Below, piece by piece: positions 36,329 to 46,061 of a DNA stretch of 64,000 bases. The first letter of the stretch is position 1. Every line of letters begins with the position of its first letter. The notes under the pieces were generated by a model. The model was not told the DNA's origin. It did no database searches and worked only from the letters and a program-made list of their open reading frames with translations. Origin of the DNA: Niastella yeongjuensis (GTDB lineage: Bacteria > Bacteroidota > Bacteroidia > Chitinophagales > Chitinophagaceae); assembly GCF_900110245.1 (NCBI RefSeq), contig NZ_FOCZ01000011.1:183243-247242 (forward strand), given 5' to 3'. The translations under genes and the position numbers were made by a program.

Positions 36329-39300
36329 TTATGCCTTAGTGAAGCAAGATAGCTGATTGGCATCGGACGCAGTAGGAAAATACCCTGCGTTTACCCCTTC
36401 CTGAAGCATGCGGGAGAACCATTCAACATTTATATCGGGGAAATATAGTCCGGCCTCAGCCATTAAATCGAGGGTCTTCTTATTTATATAGTTCACTTTT
36501 CTTGGAAAATCAACAGATCGCTGAATCCAGGTATCCATTAAATCAATGGATCTTTTATCTACGGCTGTACTGCCTAAACCGGCGATTGCGCTTTTGTAAG
36601 CAGGCATATTAACAATATCGATGTCATAGCCCAATTGGCGAAGCAGGTCGGCTATCTGAACAAAAGAGTAGTAATAGGAACTGTCGATATGCAGGCAATC
36701 AGGTTGATGATCAGCCCCTTCCAAACAGAAATGGCTGATGCCTTTCGCAACAACGTCAACATAAGAGAATGAGACCAGTTCGTTATAAACATTCGGGATC
36801 TTTTTTAAGCAGATCATTCCCTTAATTAACTGAAAGACCCTGTTATGGTGAATATTCTGCTGAAATTTTCCATACTGCGAATCAGCTGCGATATGTCCCA
36901 CCCGGTAGATACTCGCAGTACCGCCTTTTCTGGAAAAGGCGCGGACCATATTTTCGGCATCGAATTTGGTTCTTTCATAATCGGAGATAAAAAACTGTCC
37001 ATAGTTAAAATCATCTTCCGAGAAGTCCTTATCAATGCCATTTGGTACACCTCCGCTAACAGCAAGTGTAGAAATGTAATGAAGCGCTTTATTTTTTCCT
37101 GCTTCCGCCAATTCGATGACATGCTGTGTAGCAAGAATATTTGCAGGCATTAATTCTTTATAACTTTTCAACAGGTTAGTATCTGCAGCCGCATGCAGGA
37201 TCACATCTGTATTATTGGCGATCTCCTCATAGGAGGCTGCCGGTATCCCGAAATGTTCCGCTAAAAGATCCCCTTTTATCACACGAATACGATGCATTCT
37301 TTCTTCGGGCCATTCATTAAAAAAGTAACGGTAAACGCTTTCAAGCCTGTGCACCGCATGCTGGTGATCTTTTCCCCTTACAAGGCAATAAATCTCTACA
37401 GCCTCATTGTTGCATAGTTCGTGCAACAGATGAATGCCAAGAAACCCGGTAGCACCGGTAAGAAAAACAGTCTTTTTTCCCCTCGGCTTACCGGCCTTCA
37501 TTCTCAGGTTATATAAAGGCTGGCCTACGGAAGGCATATTGCTTATAACAAAAGGCAACCGTATTGCTTCGGATCCGGTATCCCTACCATTTAAACTGTT
37601 CTTTAGCAATTTAAAGAACCTGCTGATTATATTATGAATACGCTCAGCCGATAATATATTCAAATGATATTGCACATCGATACGCAGCAATTTCCCTATG
37701 AATCGGGCTGTAAAGTTGAGCTTATACTCGTCAAGTGCCCTATTGGTTCTTGTAGGCCCTGCGTTAAAATAAGCAGGTTGAAGCCGTAAACTGTCATTGC
37801 CCAAAAACTCAGGAAAAACTCCCAGATAATTGAAACGAATGTCGGCATAGCTGGTAGTACTTCGTGCAAACTGGTCATATAACAAGTTCAGTTCATTTGC
37901 GACCAGGCCAATCTTTTGTATCAGATCGGCACATGCAGCAGGATCCGATTTTCCGGCTTCAATGTGTACAGGCCAGGTAGTGGCCCACCAGGCCACTGAC
38001 CTGCTTAAGTCAGGCAGCTCTTTGTGCTGCGGCCGGCCATGAAATTCCATATCGATTGTTATTTCAGGTACGGCGAACTCCTGCAGCACGGCATTACCCA
38101 AAGCACTTAACAAAAATCCGCATAAGGAAGCAGCCTTTCCCTGCTCCTGCATATTGCGCAATATCAGGGAAAGACCTTCAGGCACAACGATATGGCTAAC
38201 TTCTATAGGCTTTACCGGCGCATAATTATTATCGGAAACAGGCAGCCTATACATTTCCGGATCGCTGATAACGCCGGGTATTTCATTGCTAAATACCTTA
38301 CCCGAAAGTTCGTCGAAAAAATGATCAACTGTATTTTCACGGGTGATCAGCACCTGCTCGTTTTTAAGCAACCTGTCATAATATTCGCACAGCTCATCGA
38401 TTATAATATTCCATGAAACTACATCGACGCACAGGTGATGGCATAATAAGTAAATATAATCATCCCCCCCTGGGTCAATAAACAAATTCACCAGGAATAA
38501 ACAGCCCTTTTCGATAGCTATCCTGGTCATCAGCTGACTGCAGGTTTCCTGTATTTGTACAGAAACCGGTTTGTTGTTGTTTATAACCGTTACATCCACA
38601 TTCCGGCTGGAAAAGCGATTGGCCACAGCCTGATGATTCCCTGCATTTTTTTTGAACGGCTTAGTGAGTTCAGCATGGCTTTCCATTACATAATGTACAG
38701 CCAAAACCATTTCCCTGATTTGTATTTTATTTTCCGTTTGAAGCAATATAGCCTGACAATAGGCATTCTGATCGAAGTTATTTCTCCGAAGAAATTGTTG
38801 TTGTGAAAAAGTGAGCCGACGGGAATCATTTTTGTTGACGGGCACCTGTATATCTGTTAGCCTTTCAGGATCCAACAATATGAAATCTCCAAACGTGCTG
38901 TTATTATTCAGGTCGCTGATATGGATCTTATAGCCATGCCTTTGTAATCTGCCTGTTAGTTGAATTGCCAGCAGGGAGTCTCCACCGATCTCAAAAAAAT
39001 TGTCCGATTGGGCTATTTCATCCTTACTAAGGACCAACTTCCAGGTAGCTTCCACCAGTTCGGGCCAGGAATCACCATGGCCGTTATCCCCCGGCAATGG
39101 GTGTACTGATGTGGTTTTCTTCACCTGCTTCTTCAAAGCGTTCAAATCGATCTTACCGTTTGAGTTATACGGTGCTTCGGTATAAAAATAAAAATCAGCT
39201 GGTATTTTCCAGGCAGCCAGCCGGGTCGATAACCAGTTGCGGAGCTCTTTGCCGATCTGTAGTCCTTTCGGAATTTTAATATAGGCCTCTATGTTATGCT

Positions 39301-40615
39301 CCCGGGTATCCGACACACAAACAATAACATTTTCAATTCCCGGGTAAGCAGAGATGGCCAATTCAATTTCTCCCAGTTCAATCCGATATCCTTTTACTTT
39401 TACCTGCCTGTCGGTCCTATAAAGAAATTCGTAATTACCATCGTCCAGTTTTCTGCATACATCACCCGTTCTGTAACACCATAATTGTTTTCCTTTAATT
39501 TCTTTAATGAAAAACTTTTTACCGTTCTCCGCCTCGTTCTCAAAATAACCGGTACTAATACCAGGACCGGTTATATACAATTCACCAATCCCATCAACAG
39601 GATTATCCAGAAAGCAGTAACCATTTCCGAGCGGTGTACCCAATGGAACAGATCCTGTTGCATCAAAATGCTTCGAATCGGCTCCTATTTTAAACGCAAT
39701 GGCCCCTATGGTAGCTTCGGTAGGGCCATAATGATTATATAAGTTTGTACAGATCCCCAATGAAAAGAGTATGCGTATCGTTTCCCAACTCAATTTTTCA
39801 CCACCGAGTACAACATGATCTATGGGGTTTCTATACGGTGCTTTCAGATGTGCAATAAGCGCCAGTAGGTGCGAGGAGGTTATTTTAACCAGAGAAATAT
39901 GATCCTGAGCAATAATATCATGAAAAATAGCAGGATCGGTAGCTTCATTTTTATCCAGGACCCTAAGCATTCCACCCGAAACAAGCGCCACCAGCAAATT
40001 GGTAAGTCCAAGATCGGCGGCGAAAGTGGACGCGTGCACTGCATTTACTTTTTCAGGGTTACCCAGTTTTGCATGAATGGCGTATGCATAATGCAACACA
40101 TTCCCATGCGTTATCTGTACCGCTTTCGATTTTCCGGTTGTTCCACTGGTTAGCAGAATATAACATACATCATCAGCCCCGGCACTACTTTTGGGTACAA
40201 TCCTGATGTTTTCCTGCACAGACATCCATACCTCTGTAAAATCAAGCACCTTCTCACATCCAACATCCGGCACAGTGGGTACATTTAAAGCATCCAGTAT
40301 AACCGCTTTGGGTTTCACCTCTCTGGCTTTTATAATATTTGCCGGCAACCCGTCTTCATGGTCGAGCATGACAGGTATCGCTTCACAAAAAACAACCGCC
40401 CAAAAAACAAGGAGGCTTTCTGTATTTTTTTTACTTATGACCACTACCCTATCCCGCGGTTCAACACCGTGTTGAACAAATACCTGGGCAATCCTCAGCG
40501 CGTCGTCATACAACTGCCCATAAGTATAAGATCTTTTGGAATCTTTTATAGCTATATTATCAGGATACAGCTGTACCACGACTGACAGTAGTTCAGCCAG
40601 ATTATTAACCTGCAT
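36329..40615 (-). CDS. NRPS-2: A-T-E-thioester reductase termination module
   Basis: Last module of the assembly line, 1428 residues. Adenylation domain about 1-500 (LLTSGTTGKSKAV, YRTGDVCRKL, NSNGKID). T domain with phosphopantetheine Ser547 (FFEIGGDSLLAI). An epimerization-type domain follows at about 600-1040: HHLCVDVVSW at 726-735, MEFHGRP, FNYLGVF. The C-terminal thioester reductase is at about 1050-1410, with NAD(P) motif TVFLTGATGFLG and catalytic YERTK. My manual pocket reading is D-L-T-K-V-G-H-I-G-K, the classical Asp code. There is no condensation domain; the terminal C domain of NRPS-1 could supply it in trans. Predicted output is a D-configured C-terminal residue released as aldehyde or alcohol. 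Confidence 0.92.
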   Translation of the reverse strand: MQVNNLAELLSVVVQLYPDNIAIKDSKRSYTYGQLYDDALRIAQVFVQHGVEPRDRVVVISKKNTESLLVFWAVVFCEAIPVMLDHEDGLPANIIKAREVKPKAVILDALNVPTVPDVGCEKVLDFTEVWMSVQENIRIVPKSSAGADDVCYILLTSGTTGKSKAVQITHGNVLHYAYAIHAKLGNPEKVNAVHASTFAADLGLTNLLVALVSGGMLRVLDKNEATDPAIFHDIIAQDHISLVKITSSHLLALIAHLKAPYRNPIDHVVLGGEKLSWETIRILFSLGICTNLYNHYGPTEATIGAIAFKIGADSKHFDATGSVPLGTPLGNGYCFLDNPVDGIGELYITGPGISTGYFENEAENGKKFFIKEIKGKQLWCYRTGDVCRKLDDGNYEFLYRTDRQVKVKGYRIELGEIELAISAYPGIENVIVCVSDTREHNIEAYIKIPKGLQIGKELRNWLSTRLAAWKIPADFYFYTEAPYNSNGKIDLNALKKQVKKTTSVHPLPGDNGHGDSWPELVEATWKLVLSKDEIAQSDNFFEIGGDSLLAIQLTGRLQRHGYKIHISDLNNNSTFGDFILLDPERLTDIQVPVNKNDSRRLTFSQQQFLRRNNFDQNAYCQAILLQTENKIQIREMVLAVHYVMESHAELTKPFKKNAGNHQAVANRFSSRNVDVTVINNNKPVSVQIQETCSQLMTRIAIEKGCLFLVNLFIDPGGDDYIYLLCHHLCVDVVSWNIIIDELCEYYDRLLKNEQVLITRENTVDHFFDELSGKVFSNEIPGVISDPEMYRLPVSDNNYAPVKPIEVSHIVVPEGLSLILRNMQEQGKAASLCGFLLSALGNAVLQEFAVPEITIDMEFHGRPQHKELPDLSRSVAWWATTWPVHIEAGKSDPAACADLIQKIGLVANELNLLYDQFARSTTSYADIRFNYLGVFPEFLGNDSLRLQPAYFNAGPTRTNRALDEYKLNFTARFIGKLLRIDVQYHLNILSAERIHNIISRFFKLLKNSLNGRDTGSEAIRLPFVISNMPSVGQPLYNLRMKAGKPRGKKTVFLTGATGFLGIHLLHELCNNEAVEIYCLVRGKDHQHAVHRLESVYRYFFNEWPEERMHRIRVIKGDLLAEHFGIPAASYEEIANNTDVILHAAADTNLLKSYKELMPANILATQHVIELAEAGKNKALHYISTLAVSGGVPNGIDKDFSEDDFNYGQFFISDYERTKFDAENMVRAFSRKGGTASIYRVGHIAADSQYGKFQQNIHHNRVFQLIKGMICLKKIPNVYNELVSFSYVDVVAKGISHFCLEGADHQPDCLHIDSSYYYSFVQIADLLRQLGYDIDIVNMPAYKSAIAGLGSTAVDKRSIDLMDTWIQRSVDFPRKVNYINKKTLDLMAEAGLYFPDINVEWFSRMLQEGVNAGYFPTASDANQLSCFTKA

Positions 40616-40642
40616 AGATTCGCGATAAATAAAAATGATAGT

Positions 40643-41416
40643 TTAAGGATACGCCTGCCGTGTAGGCCGAATGGAAATATTATCAAGGTTTACATTACCC
40701 GGCAGGGAGAGCAGAAAGCCTATTACCGCTGCTATGTCGCCGGGTTGCAATATGGGACCTACTTCCTTTGAATAGTCGTCAAACCATTGCCTGCTGTAGC
40801 CGGCAGACTCCTGAAAATTAGTGTGTACAAGTCCGGGCTCTATCAATGTAACCCGTATGCCCTGTGGACCAAGCTGCCGTCTTAATGCTTCTGTAAGTCC
40901 ATGTGCGGCAAATTTTGTGGCGCCGTACACTGAATTAAAAGGAGAAATATTTCTGCCAACCGTAGAACCGATCACCACAATATCGAGTGGGTCCAAAACA
41001 CAGTCCCGGCCGGTTGCTACTTGTTGCACCATACTGTTACCAATATGTCTTAACTGATGCATTAATCCTTTTATATTAATATCTATAAGACTGTTCCATT
41101 CTTCGGGATTGGAAGTAATTACCGTACCCGGCAATCCCCTTCCCGCACTGGCTATAAAAATATCCGGCGGTTGATTCCAGGTAGTGAAGCATTGGGCAAT
41201 GCAGGCAGCAGAGATGTGCCCATCAGCCGCATCTCCACACACGATCTGCGTACAAGGGATGCCGGCAATGCGATCAGCCTCTTTTTGAACAGCTACCAGG
41301 TTTTCCAGTGTACGGGCATTCAGCACCATGCGAATGCGCTGTTCGGCCAATCTGTAAACGGTTGCCTTCCCTATTCCTGAACCCGCGCCGGTAATTATGG
41401 CGATTCTTTCTTTCAT
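40643..41416 (-). CDS. short-chain dehydrogenase/reductase
   Basis: NAD(P)-dependent oxidoreductase of the classical SDR family, 257 residues. Cofactor motif GAGSGIG (10-16), NAG-equivalent ASAG (89-92), and catalytic S151, Y164 and K168 (VYGATK) are all present. It is 27 bases upstream of NRPS-2 and 12 bases downstream of a GT9 gene, in one unit with both. Plausible roles are further reduction of the aldehyde released by NRPS-2 or oxidation/reduction of a tailored hydroxyl; the sequence does not decide. Confidence 0.88.
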   Translation of the reverse strand: MKERIAIITGAGSGIGKATVYRLAEQRIRMVLNARTLENLVAVQKEADRIAGIPCTQIVCGDAADGHISAACIAQCFTTWNQPPDIFIASAGRGLPGTVITSNPEEWNSLIDINIKGLMHQLRHIGNSMVQQVATGRDCVLDPLDIVVIGSTVGRNISPFNSVYGATKFAAHGLTEALRRQLGPQGIRVTLIEPGLVHTNFQESAGYSRQWFDDYSKEVGPILQPGDIAAVIGFLLSLPGNVNLDNISIRPTRQAYP

Positions 41417-41428
41417 AAATGCACCTGA

Positions 41429-42391
41429 TTAATAGTCAGCAGGCTGGTGAACGGATACGTGTTTAGCCATCACCTGCTGTACATTCACCTGCCGGATAAG
41501 AGCCGCTTTAACATCTTCAACTGTGATGAGCCGCATGCATTCATGCGTATAAGGACAAGGGTCGCCATTAAGATGATGAAAGCAAGGCGCACATCTGACA
41601 TTCTTATAAATATTGATATTATTATCGTGCCCCCAGTGCACCGGACTTGTATCCCCAAACAACACAACACCAGGCAAACCAAATGCATTGGTTGCATGTC
41701 CCATACACGATTCCACCCCAACAAACGACGTGGCATATTTCAAAAGACAAAAAATGTCACGGATGCCCATCTTATTATCCCGCCAATCGATAGCACCTTT
41801 TACCCGGGGCTCATCTTCCATACCTACCTGAATGAAAGTAAATTCCGGCAGTTCCCTCACAAGAGCTTCCCATTTCTCTATTGACCACATATGGTTTACC
41901 GATGTTCTGGAATATACATGCATGATAATAGTATTCCTGTAGGGTGCCAGCCTGTGACGGGCTTTTGCCTCTTCGCGTTTTGTAAAGAACAATTGGACAT
42001 TCTTATTCTCCAAACGCACGTCCAGATCGGAAAAAAGTTCAGGCACCACTTCCTTTACGTTCTTGTTATAAAGCCATGACACCGGAATGGCGTTTGGACG
42101 CATACTATAATGCTTCAACTTTTGGGTATCAAAAAAATGGCCCTGCCTGCGCGAATTATTAAACAGGTAACTGAATAAATGATATGGATAGCGCCATAGG
42201 TATAAAGGCGGCAACAAACGCAGGGAATCAATATAGGGATTATTTAAAAGCACTTCGCGATGCGATTTTTTAAGGCAGTAAACGATCAGCTTATGATCGG
42301 AATAACATTCCTTAACAGCACGAAGCGCAGGTGTAATAAGCAAAACATCGCCTAATCCAGCCCTTGTTGTAACGATAATATTTTTAGTCAT
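41429..42391 (-). CDS. GT9 (ADP-heptose:LPS heptosyltransferase-like) glycosyltransferase
   Basis: GT-B glycosyltransferase of family 9, 320 residues from the ATG at 42391 (MTKNIIVTTRAGLGDVLLIT), chosen because GT9 proteins begin with this strand and because it gives an eight-base overlap with the upstream small gene. An ATG at 42412 would add seven residues. The donor-site half includes FVGVESCMGHATNAFGLPGV and LFGDTSPVHWGHD; the Cys-rich tail CAPCFHHLNGDPCPYTHEC is seen in some GT9 members. It may glycosylate the peptide product or act on envelope polysaccharide; a second GT9-like gene lies at 46062. Confidence 0.85.
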   Translation of the reverse strand: MTKNIIVTTRAGLGDVLLITPALRAVKECYSDHKLIVYCLKKSHREVLLNNPYIDSLRLLPPLYLWRYPYHLFSYLFNNSRRQGHFFDTQKLKHYSMRPNAIPVSWLYNKNVKEVVPELFSDLDVRLENKNVQLFFTKREEAKARHRLAPYRNTIIMHVYSRTSVNHMWSIEKWEALVRELPEFTFIQVGMEDEPRVKGAIDWRDNKMGIRDIFCLLKYATSFVGVESCMGHATNAFGLPGVVLFGDTSPVHWGHDNNINIYKNVRCAPCFHHLNGDPCPYTHECMRLITVEDVKAALIRQVNVQQVMAKHVSVHQPADY

Positions 42392-42587
42392 GCAGTACCC
42401 ATTTAAGTTCATTCAACCTTGCGGTAAATACTTCCCTTTCAATCACTAAAAAATTGCATACTTCCCTTCTGCGCGACAGATAAGGTTCACTTTTCTGTTT
42501 TTCAAGGGCGGCTTCAATTATTCTTAACTGATTTTCAATCTCAGTAATACGCAGCGCGATTGCGTCAAACTCTTTAGGGATATTCAT
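42384..42587 (-). CDS. small coiled-coil protein, unknown function
   Basis: A 67-residue frame starting MNIPKEFDAIALRITEIENQ. The first half (ITEIENQLRIIEAALEKQK) has heptad-like hydrophobic spacing and likely forms a coiled coil; the second half reads REVCNFLVIEREVFTARLNE. Its stop codon overlaps the GT9 start (CATGACTAA), a translational-coupling arrangement that supports expression. A longer version from an ATG at 42629 is possible but less likely. I do not recognise a family. Confidence 0.6.
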   Translation of the reverse strand: MNIPKEFDAIALRITEIENQLRIIEAALEKQKSEPYLSRRREVCNFLVIEREVFTARLNELKWVLHD

Positions 42588-42995
42588 AATTGAGTAATTG
42601 GAAAAAGAAATGACAGTAAGATTATTCAACGCTACTGTATGTTACTTAGCTACAAGCATGGCTAGCGCATTTGTCAGTAACATATTTTTAAATGATGTTA
42701 CCAACAAACCATTTGGGACCACTGCAATTTAGCCCCAAAATGCCTGATAGTTTCCTGTACCAGTACCCCTTCTTGTTTCGGTTTTTACTAATTAATTTCC
42801 GTCCTGGATCATTCGTTGCCGTTATAACAAAACTGAACAATGAATGTATCAGAAACGTACAGGTGAAAAAAAAGGAAAATCTATTTTATTAGTTAACAAT
42901 GCCTTATAATCTGGCATTTTTTTAGTACCCTTACACCGGACATTGCGTCTTCACTTTCCCCTCTTTACAGCATCAACAACGTATAAAAAAGCAGT
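42588..42995. other. intergenic region before the FtsX-type permease
   Basis: A divergent region of about 408 bases. It contains a plus-strand terminator-like stem: AATGCC (42898-42903), GGCATT (42913-42918), then seven or more T. No upstream plus-strand gene is recognised, so an unannotated small transcript or chance structure is possible. No consensus promoter box was found for either neighbour. Confidence 0.45.
42898..42923 (+). terminator. orphan terminator-like hairpin
   Basis: Six-base stem AATGCC/GGCATT, 9-base loop, followed by a T run on the plus strand. It would terminate a plus-strand transcript arising in 42600-42890, where I see only a weak 66-codon frame. Confidence 0.45.
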
Positions 42996-45377
42996 ATGAT
43001 AAAAAATTATTTAAAAATAGCCTGGCGTAACCTGATGAAAAGTAAAGTTTTTTCATTCATCAACATTGCTGGTTTAGCCATAGGGATCACCGTTTGCATG
43101 ATGATCTTTCTCTTTGTCATCAATGAATTCAGTTTCGACAAATTCCATACAAACGGGGAAAACATCTATCGGGTGTTTAGAGGGTTTGACGACAATGGAT
43201 CCAAAAGGGCCGTTTCTTTTCTTTCGGGTCCTTATGCACCAGCCCTGAAAAATGACTTCCCTGATATGGTCAAAAGAGTAATGCGGATAGAACCATCAAA
43301 CAACCTGATTGCATTGGGAAATAAATCTTTCAATGAAAAAAACCTGATCTTTGCCGACACGGGCTTTTTCTCCTTTTTTACTTTCCCGTTTTTAAAAGGC
43401 AATCCGGCAACAGCGTTGAACGATCCTAACAGTGTGGTATTGACCGAAACAACTGCAAAAAAGTATTTTGGTAACGAAGAACCGATGGGCAAAGTGCTGA
43501 AAATGGATGAGAGCACGCTGTTAACCGTTACTGGCATTGTCAAAGACATTCCTTTTAATTCTCATTTAAAATTTGACCTGGTAGCTCCCCTATCGCTACA
43601 CTTCCGCTTCGATAACTTCAATAAATGGCCGGCCAACCGGCTTTATACCTATGTAATGCTCAACGACCATATCAATAAAAATCAGCTGGAAAAACAATTG
43701 CCTGATTTTATGGACAAATACATGAGCACGACCATGGCCAAAGCAGGTAAAAGATATGAGCTTAATCTGATACCCTTATACGAAAGTTATTTTACGCCCC
43801 CCAATCCCATCGACACAACAAGAACAGGCGATAAAACAGTGGTGTATATTTTCTTATCGGTAGCAGTGCTGATCCTTTTGATCGCCTGTATTAATTTTAT
43901 CAATCTTTCCACCATTCGCTCGGTAGAACGGGGCAAGGAAGTAGGTTTACGTAAAGTGATGGGTGCCCTGCGCAATCACCTTGCCTGGCAGTTCATCGGA
44001 GAATCGATCTTACTGACAGCCATTTCCTGCGTCATTTCCATTGGCCTGCTATTGTTGCTGTTACCGGCTTACAACCGCGTACTCGATAACACCCTCAGTT
44101 TCTCAAGCATTCTGAAACCCCTTTGCCTGTTTCTGCCCCTGGTGACCCTGGTGGTGGGCTTCCTGGCAGGCGGCTATCCGGCTGCTATTCTTTCGGGCTT
44201 TTCACCCATCCAGGCGCTGAGAGGCAAACTGCGGCTGGGCAACAGCGGGGCCTTTTTTCGCAAAACACTGGTAGTGGTGCAATTCAGCATTTCTGTACTG
44301 CTTATTATTTGCACGCTGATAATTATCAGTCAGATGACCTATTTAAAGAACAAAGATCTGGGATACAATGAGGAACAAACAGTAATTGTGCCATTGGATA
44401 ACAGGGCCATTTATGACGGTAAAGACCTGTTCAAACAGGAACTTCAAAGCAGGAAGGAAGTAAAAGCCATATCACTTATGACAGGTGAACCGGGTGGTTA
44501 TTTTGACGGTATGGCATTCAGCGTGGAAGGAAAAGGCGATGAACCCTGGAAATTCAAGACAGAATTTGCCGACTTCGAATTTGTAAAGACATTGGGTCTG
44601 AAAATGGTGGCCGGAAGAGATTTCTCCCCCCAGTTTCCCACCGACACAACCGATGCGGCCCTGATCAATCAAACTGCAGCGGCAGAACTTGGATATACAC
44701 CCGACCAGGCACTAGGCAAATGGATCCAAAACACCTCGCGCGACAGTACCAGAAGAAGGATCATTGGCGTGGTGCAGGACTTTAACTTTCTTTCGCTGAA
44801 AGAAAAGATGTATCCACTGGTGATTGCACCCAATCCGGGAAGACGGGTAGCCCTGATAAGATTACAGGCAGGAAATATAGAGGCCAGTATCACTACAATT
44901 AAAGAGGCTTATAAAAGAATAGCACCTGCCTACCCCTTTGAATACAGTTTCCTGGATCAAAAATTTGATATCATGTACAAAGCAGACCTGAAGGAACAGA
45001 CCATACTCAGCCTCTTTTCAGGACTGGCAATCGTTATTGCCTGTTTAGGATTGTTTGGCCTGGCATCATTTACCACGGCCAAACGTATCAAAGAGATCGG
45101 AATAAGGAAAGTGCTCGGTTCATCGGTACAGAACATCGTGCTATTATTATCGAAAGACCTGTTAAAACCGGTATTGCTGGCAACCCTCATTGCAATACCG
45201 GTAAGTTATTATATCATGTACAACTGGCTGCAAAACTTTGCCTATCACACACCCTTACACTGGTGGATATTTGTAGGATCGGCAGGCATCACCATTGGCA
45301 TTGCTTTGCTAACCATTGGCATCAAGGCTTTGCGCGCAGCATTATTAAATCCGGCAAAAAGCCTTCGAATAGAATAA
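42996..45377 (+). CDS. MacB/FtsX-type ABC transporter permease
   Basis: Membrane permease of 793 residues with the double FtsX layout common in Bacteroidota. N-terminal MIKNYLKIAWRNLMKSKVFS and first helix (NIAGLAIGITVCMMIFLF), then a MacB-type periplasmic domain (about 50-260). The first FtsX block lies at about 280-430 (ERGKEVGLRKVMGALRN), followed by a second periplasmic domain. The last FtsX block (about 675-790) includes RIKEIGIRKVLGSSVQN. No ATP-binding subunit is encoded beside it. It points opposite to the NRPS genes and ends five bases from DUF4254. Export of or resistance to the product is possible but unsupported. Confidence 0.87.
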   Translation: MIKNYLKIAWRNLMKSKVFSFINIAGLAIGITVCMMIFLFVINEFSFDKFHTNGENIYRVFRGFDDNGSKRAVSFLSGPYAPALKNDFPDMVKRVMRIEPSNNLIALGNKSFNEKNLIFADTGFFSFFTFPFLKGNPATALNDPNSVVLTETTAKKYFGNEEPMGKVLKMDESTLLTVTGIVKDIPFNSHLKFDLVAPLSLHFRFDNFNKWPANRLYTYVMLNDHINKNQLEKQLPDFMDKYMSTTMAKAGKRYELNLIPLYESYFTPPNPIDTTRTGDKTVVYIFLSVAVLILLIACINFINLSTIRSVERGKEVGLRKVMGALRNHLAWQFIGESILLTAISCVISIGLLLLLLPAYNRVLDNTLSFSSILKPLCLFLPLVTLVVGFLAGGYPAAILSGFSPIQALRGKLRLGNSGAFFRKTLVVVQFSISVLLIICTLIIISQMTYLKNKDLGYNEEQTVIVPLDNRAIYDGKDLFKQELQSRKEVKAISLMTGEPGGYFDGMAFSVEGKGDEPWKFKTEFADFEFVKTLGLKMVAGRDFSPQFPTDTTDAALINQTAAAELGYTPDQALGKWIQNTSRDSTRRRIIGVVQDFNFLSLKEKMYPLVIAPNPGRRVALIRLQAGNIEASITTIKEAYKRIAPAYPFEYSFLDQKFDIMYKADLKEQTILSLFSGLAIVIACLGLFGLASFTTAKRIKEIGIRKVLGSSVQNIVLLLSKDLLKPVLLATLIAIPVSYYIMYNWLQNFAYHTPLHWWIFVGSAGITIGIALLTIGIKALRAALLNPAKSLRIE

Positions 45378-45382
45378 TATTT

Positions 45383-46000
45383 TTAATTCTGGGCTTCCTT
45401 CCTGTACAGCACAGGATTCAGGGAAGGATCGTTGTACATCTTCAACTGACGATAAACTTTATTGATCTTTTTACCAGACCTGATATCTTCGATCAGCCAA
45501 TTGATAGAAGTCATCAGGTCTTCTTTTTGCCCTATCAGGACCTTCTTCCTACGGAGACAATTATCGATATGGCTTTCCGGTGCGTCTTTCCTGTTCAGCT
45601 CTATTTCCCAATGAAATTCTTTTAAAGCAAGGATCGACAGCCTGTCAATAGCCCATCCCAGGCTTTCGGTACTATGACGGGCATCTTTTTCAGGCACTAT
45701 ATCACGATGCACCCGCTGAAAATAATCGTCGATCTGTTCAACGGTGTCAGTTCTTTTCTGATTCAGCGTATCGATACGCCTCTTGATCGAAAGGGCATAA
45801 TTGCTGTTGATATGGGGATCCCTGATTATATCTTCCAAATGCCACTGAACCGTATCAATCCAGTTTTTTATATAAAACAATGCATTGGATGATTCTTCTT
45901 CATACGGATTATGCAAGGCCGCATTAACATCGTCGTAGATATGGTAATCTTTAATTGACGTTACAAATACGTTATACACCTGCTGTGAAATTTGTTCCAT
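45383..46000 (-). CDS. DUF4254 family protein
   Basis: A 205-residue, helix-rich soluble protein that matches my recollection of DUF4254, a Bacteroidota family of unknown function often found near LPS/GT9 genes. Characteristic segments are NALFYIKNWIDTVQWHLEDI, STESLGWAIDRLSILALKEF and RRKKVLIGQKEDLMTSINWL. It is divergent from the GT9-like gene at 46062, with 61 bases between the starts, and convergent with the permease. Its association with GT9-like genes on both sides supports a role in glycan work; no catalytic motif is apparent. Confidence 0.75.
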   Translation of the reverse strand: MEQISQQVYNVFVTSIKDYHIYDDVNAALHNPYEEESSNALFYIKNWIDTVQWHLEDIIRDPHINSNYALSIKRRIDTLNQKRTDTVEQIDDYFQRVHRDIVPEKDARHSTESLGWAIDRLSILALKEFHWEIELNRKDAPESHIDNCLRRKKVLIGQKEDLMTSINWLIEDIRSGKKINKVYRQLKMYNDPSLNPVLYRKEAQN

Positions 46001-46061
46001 AGAACCTTTTGTTTAAAGTTGGCTTTTTATTAATTTTATACACAACCATAACCGTTATACC

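Noticed and set aside
42692..42892. 66-codon plus-strand frame ending just before a terminator-like stem
   Set aside because: The terminator is suggestive, but the translation is unstructured and no promoter box is seen; not listed as a gene.
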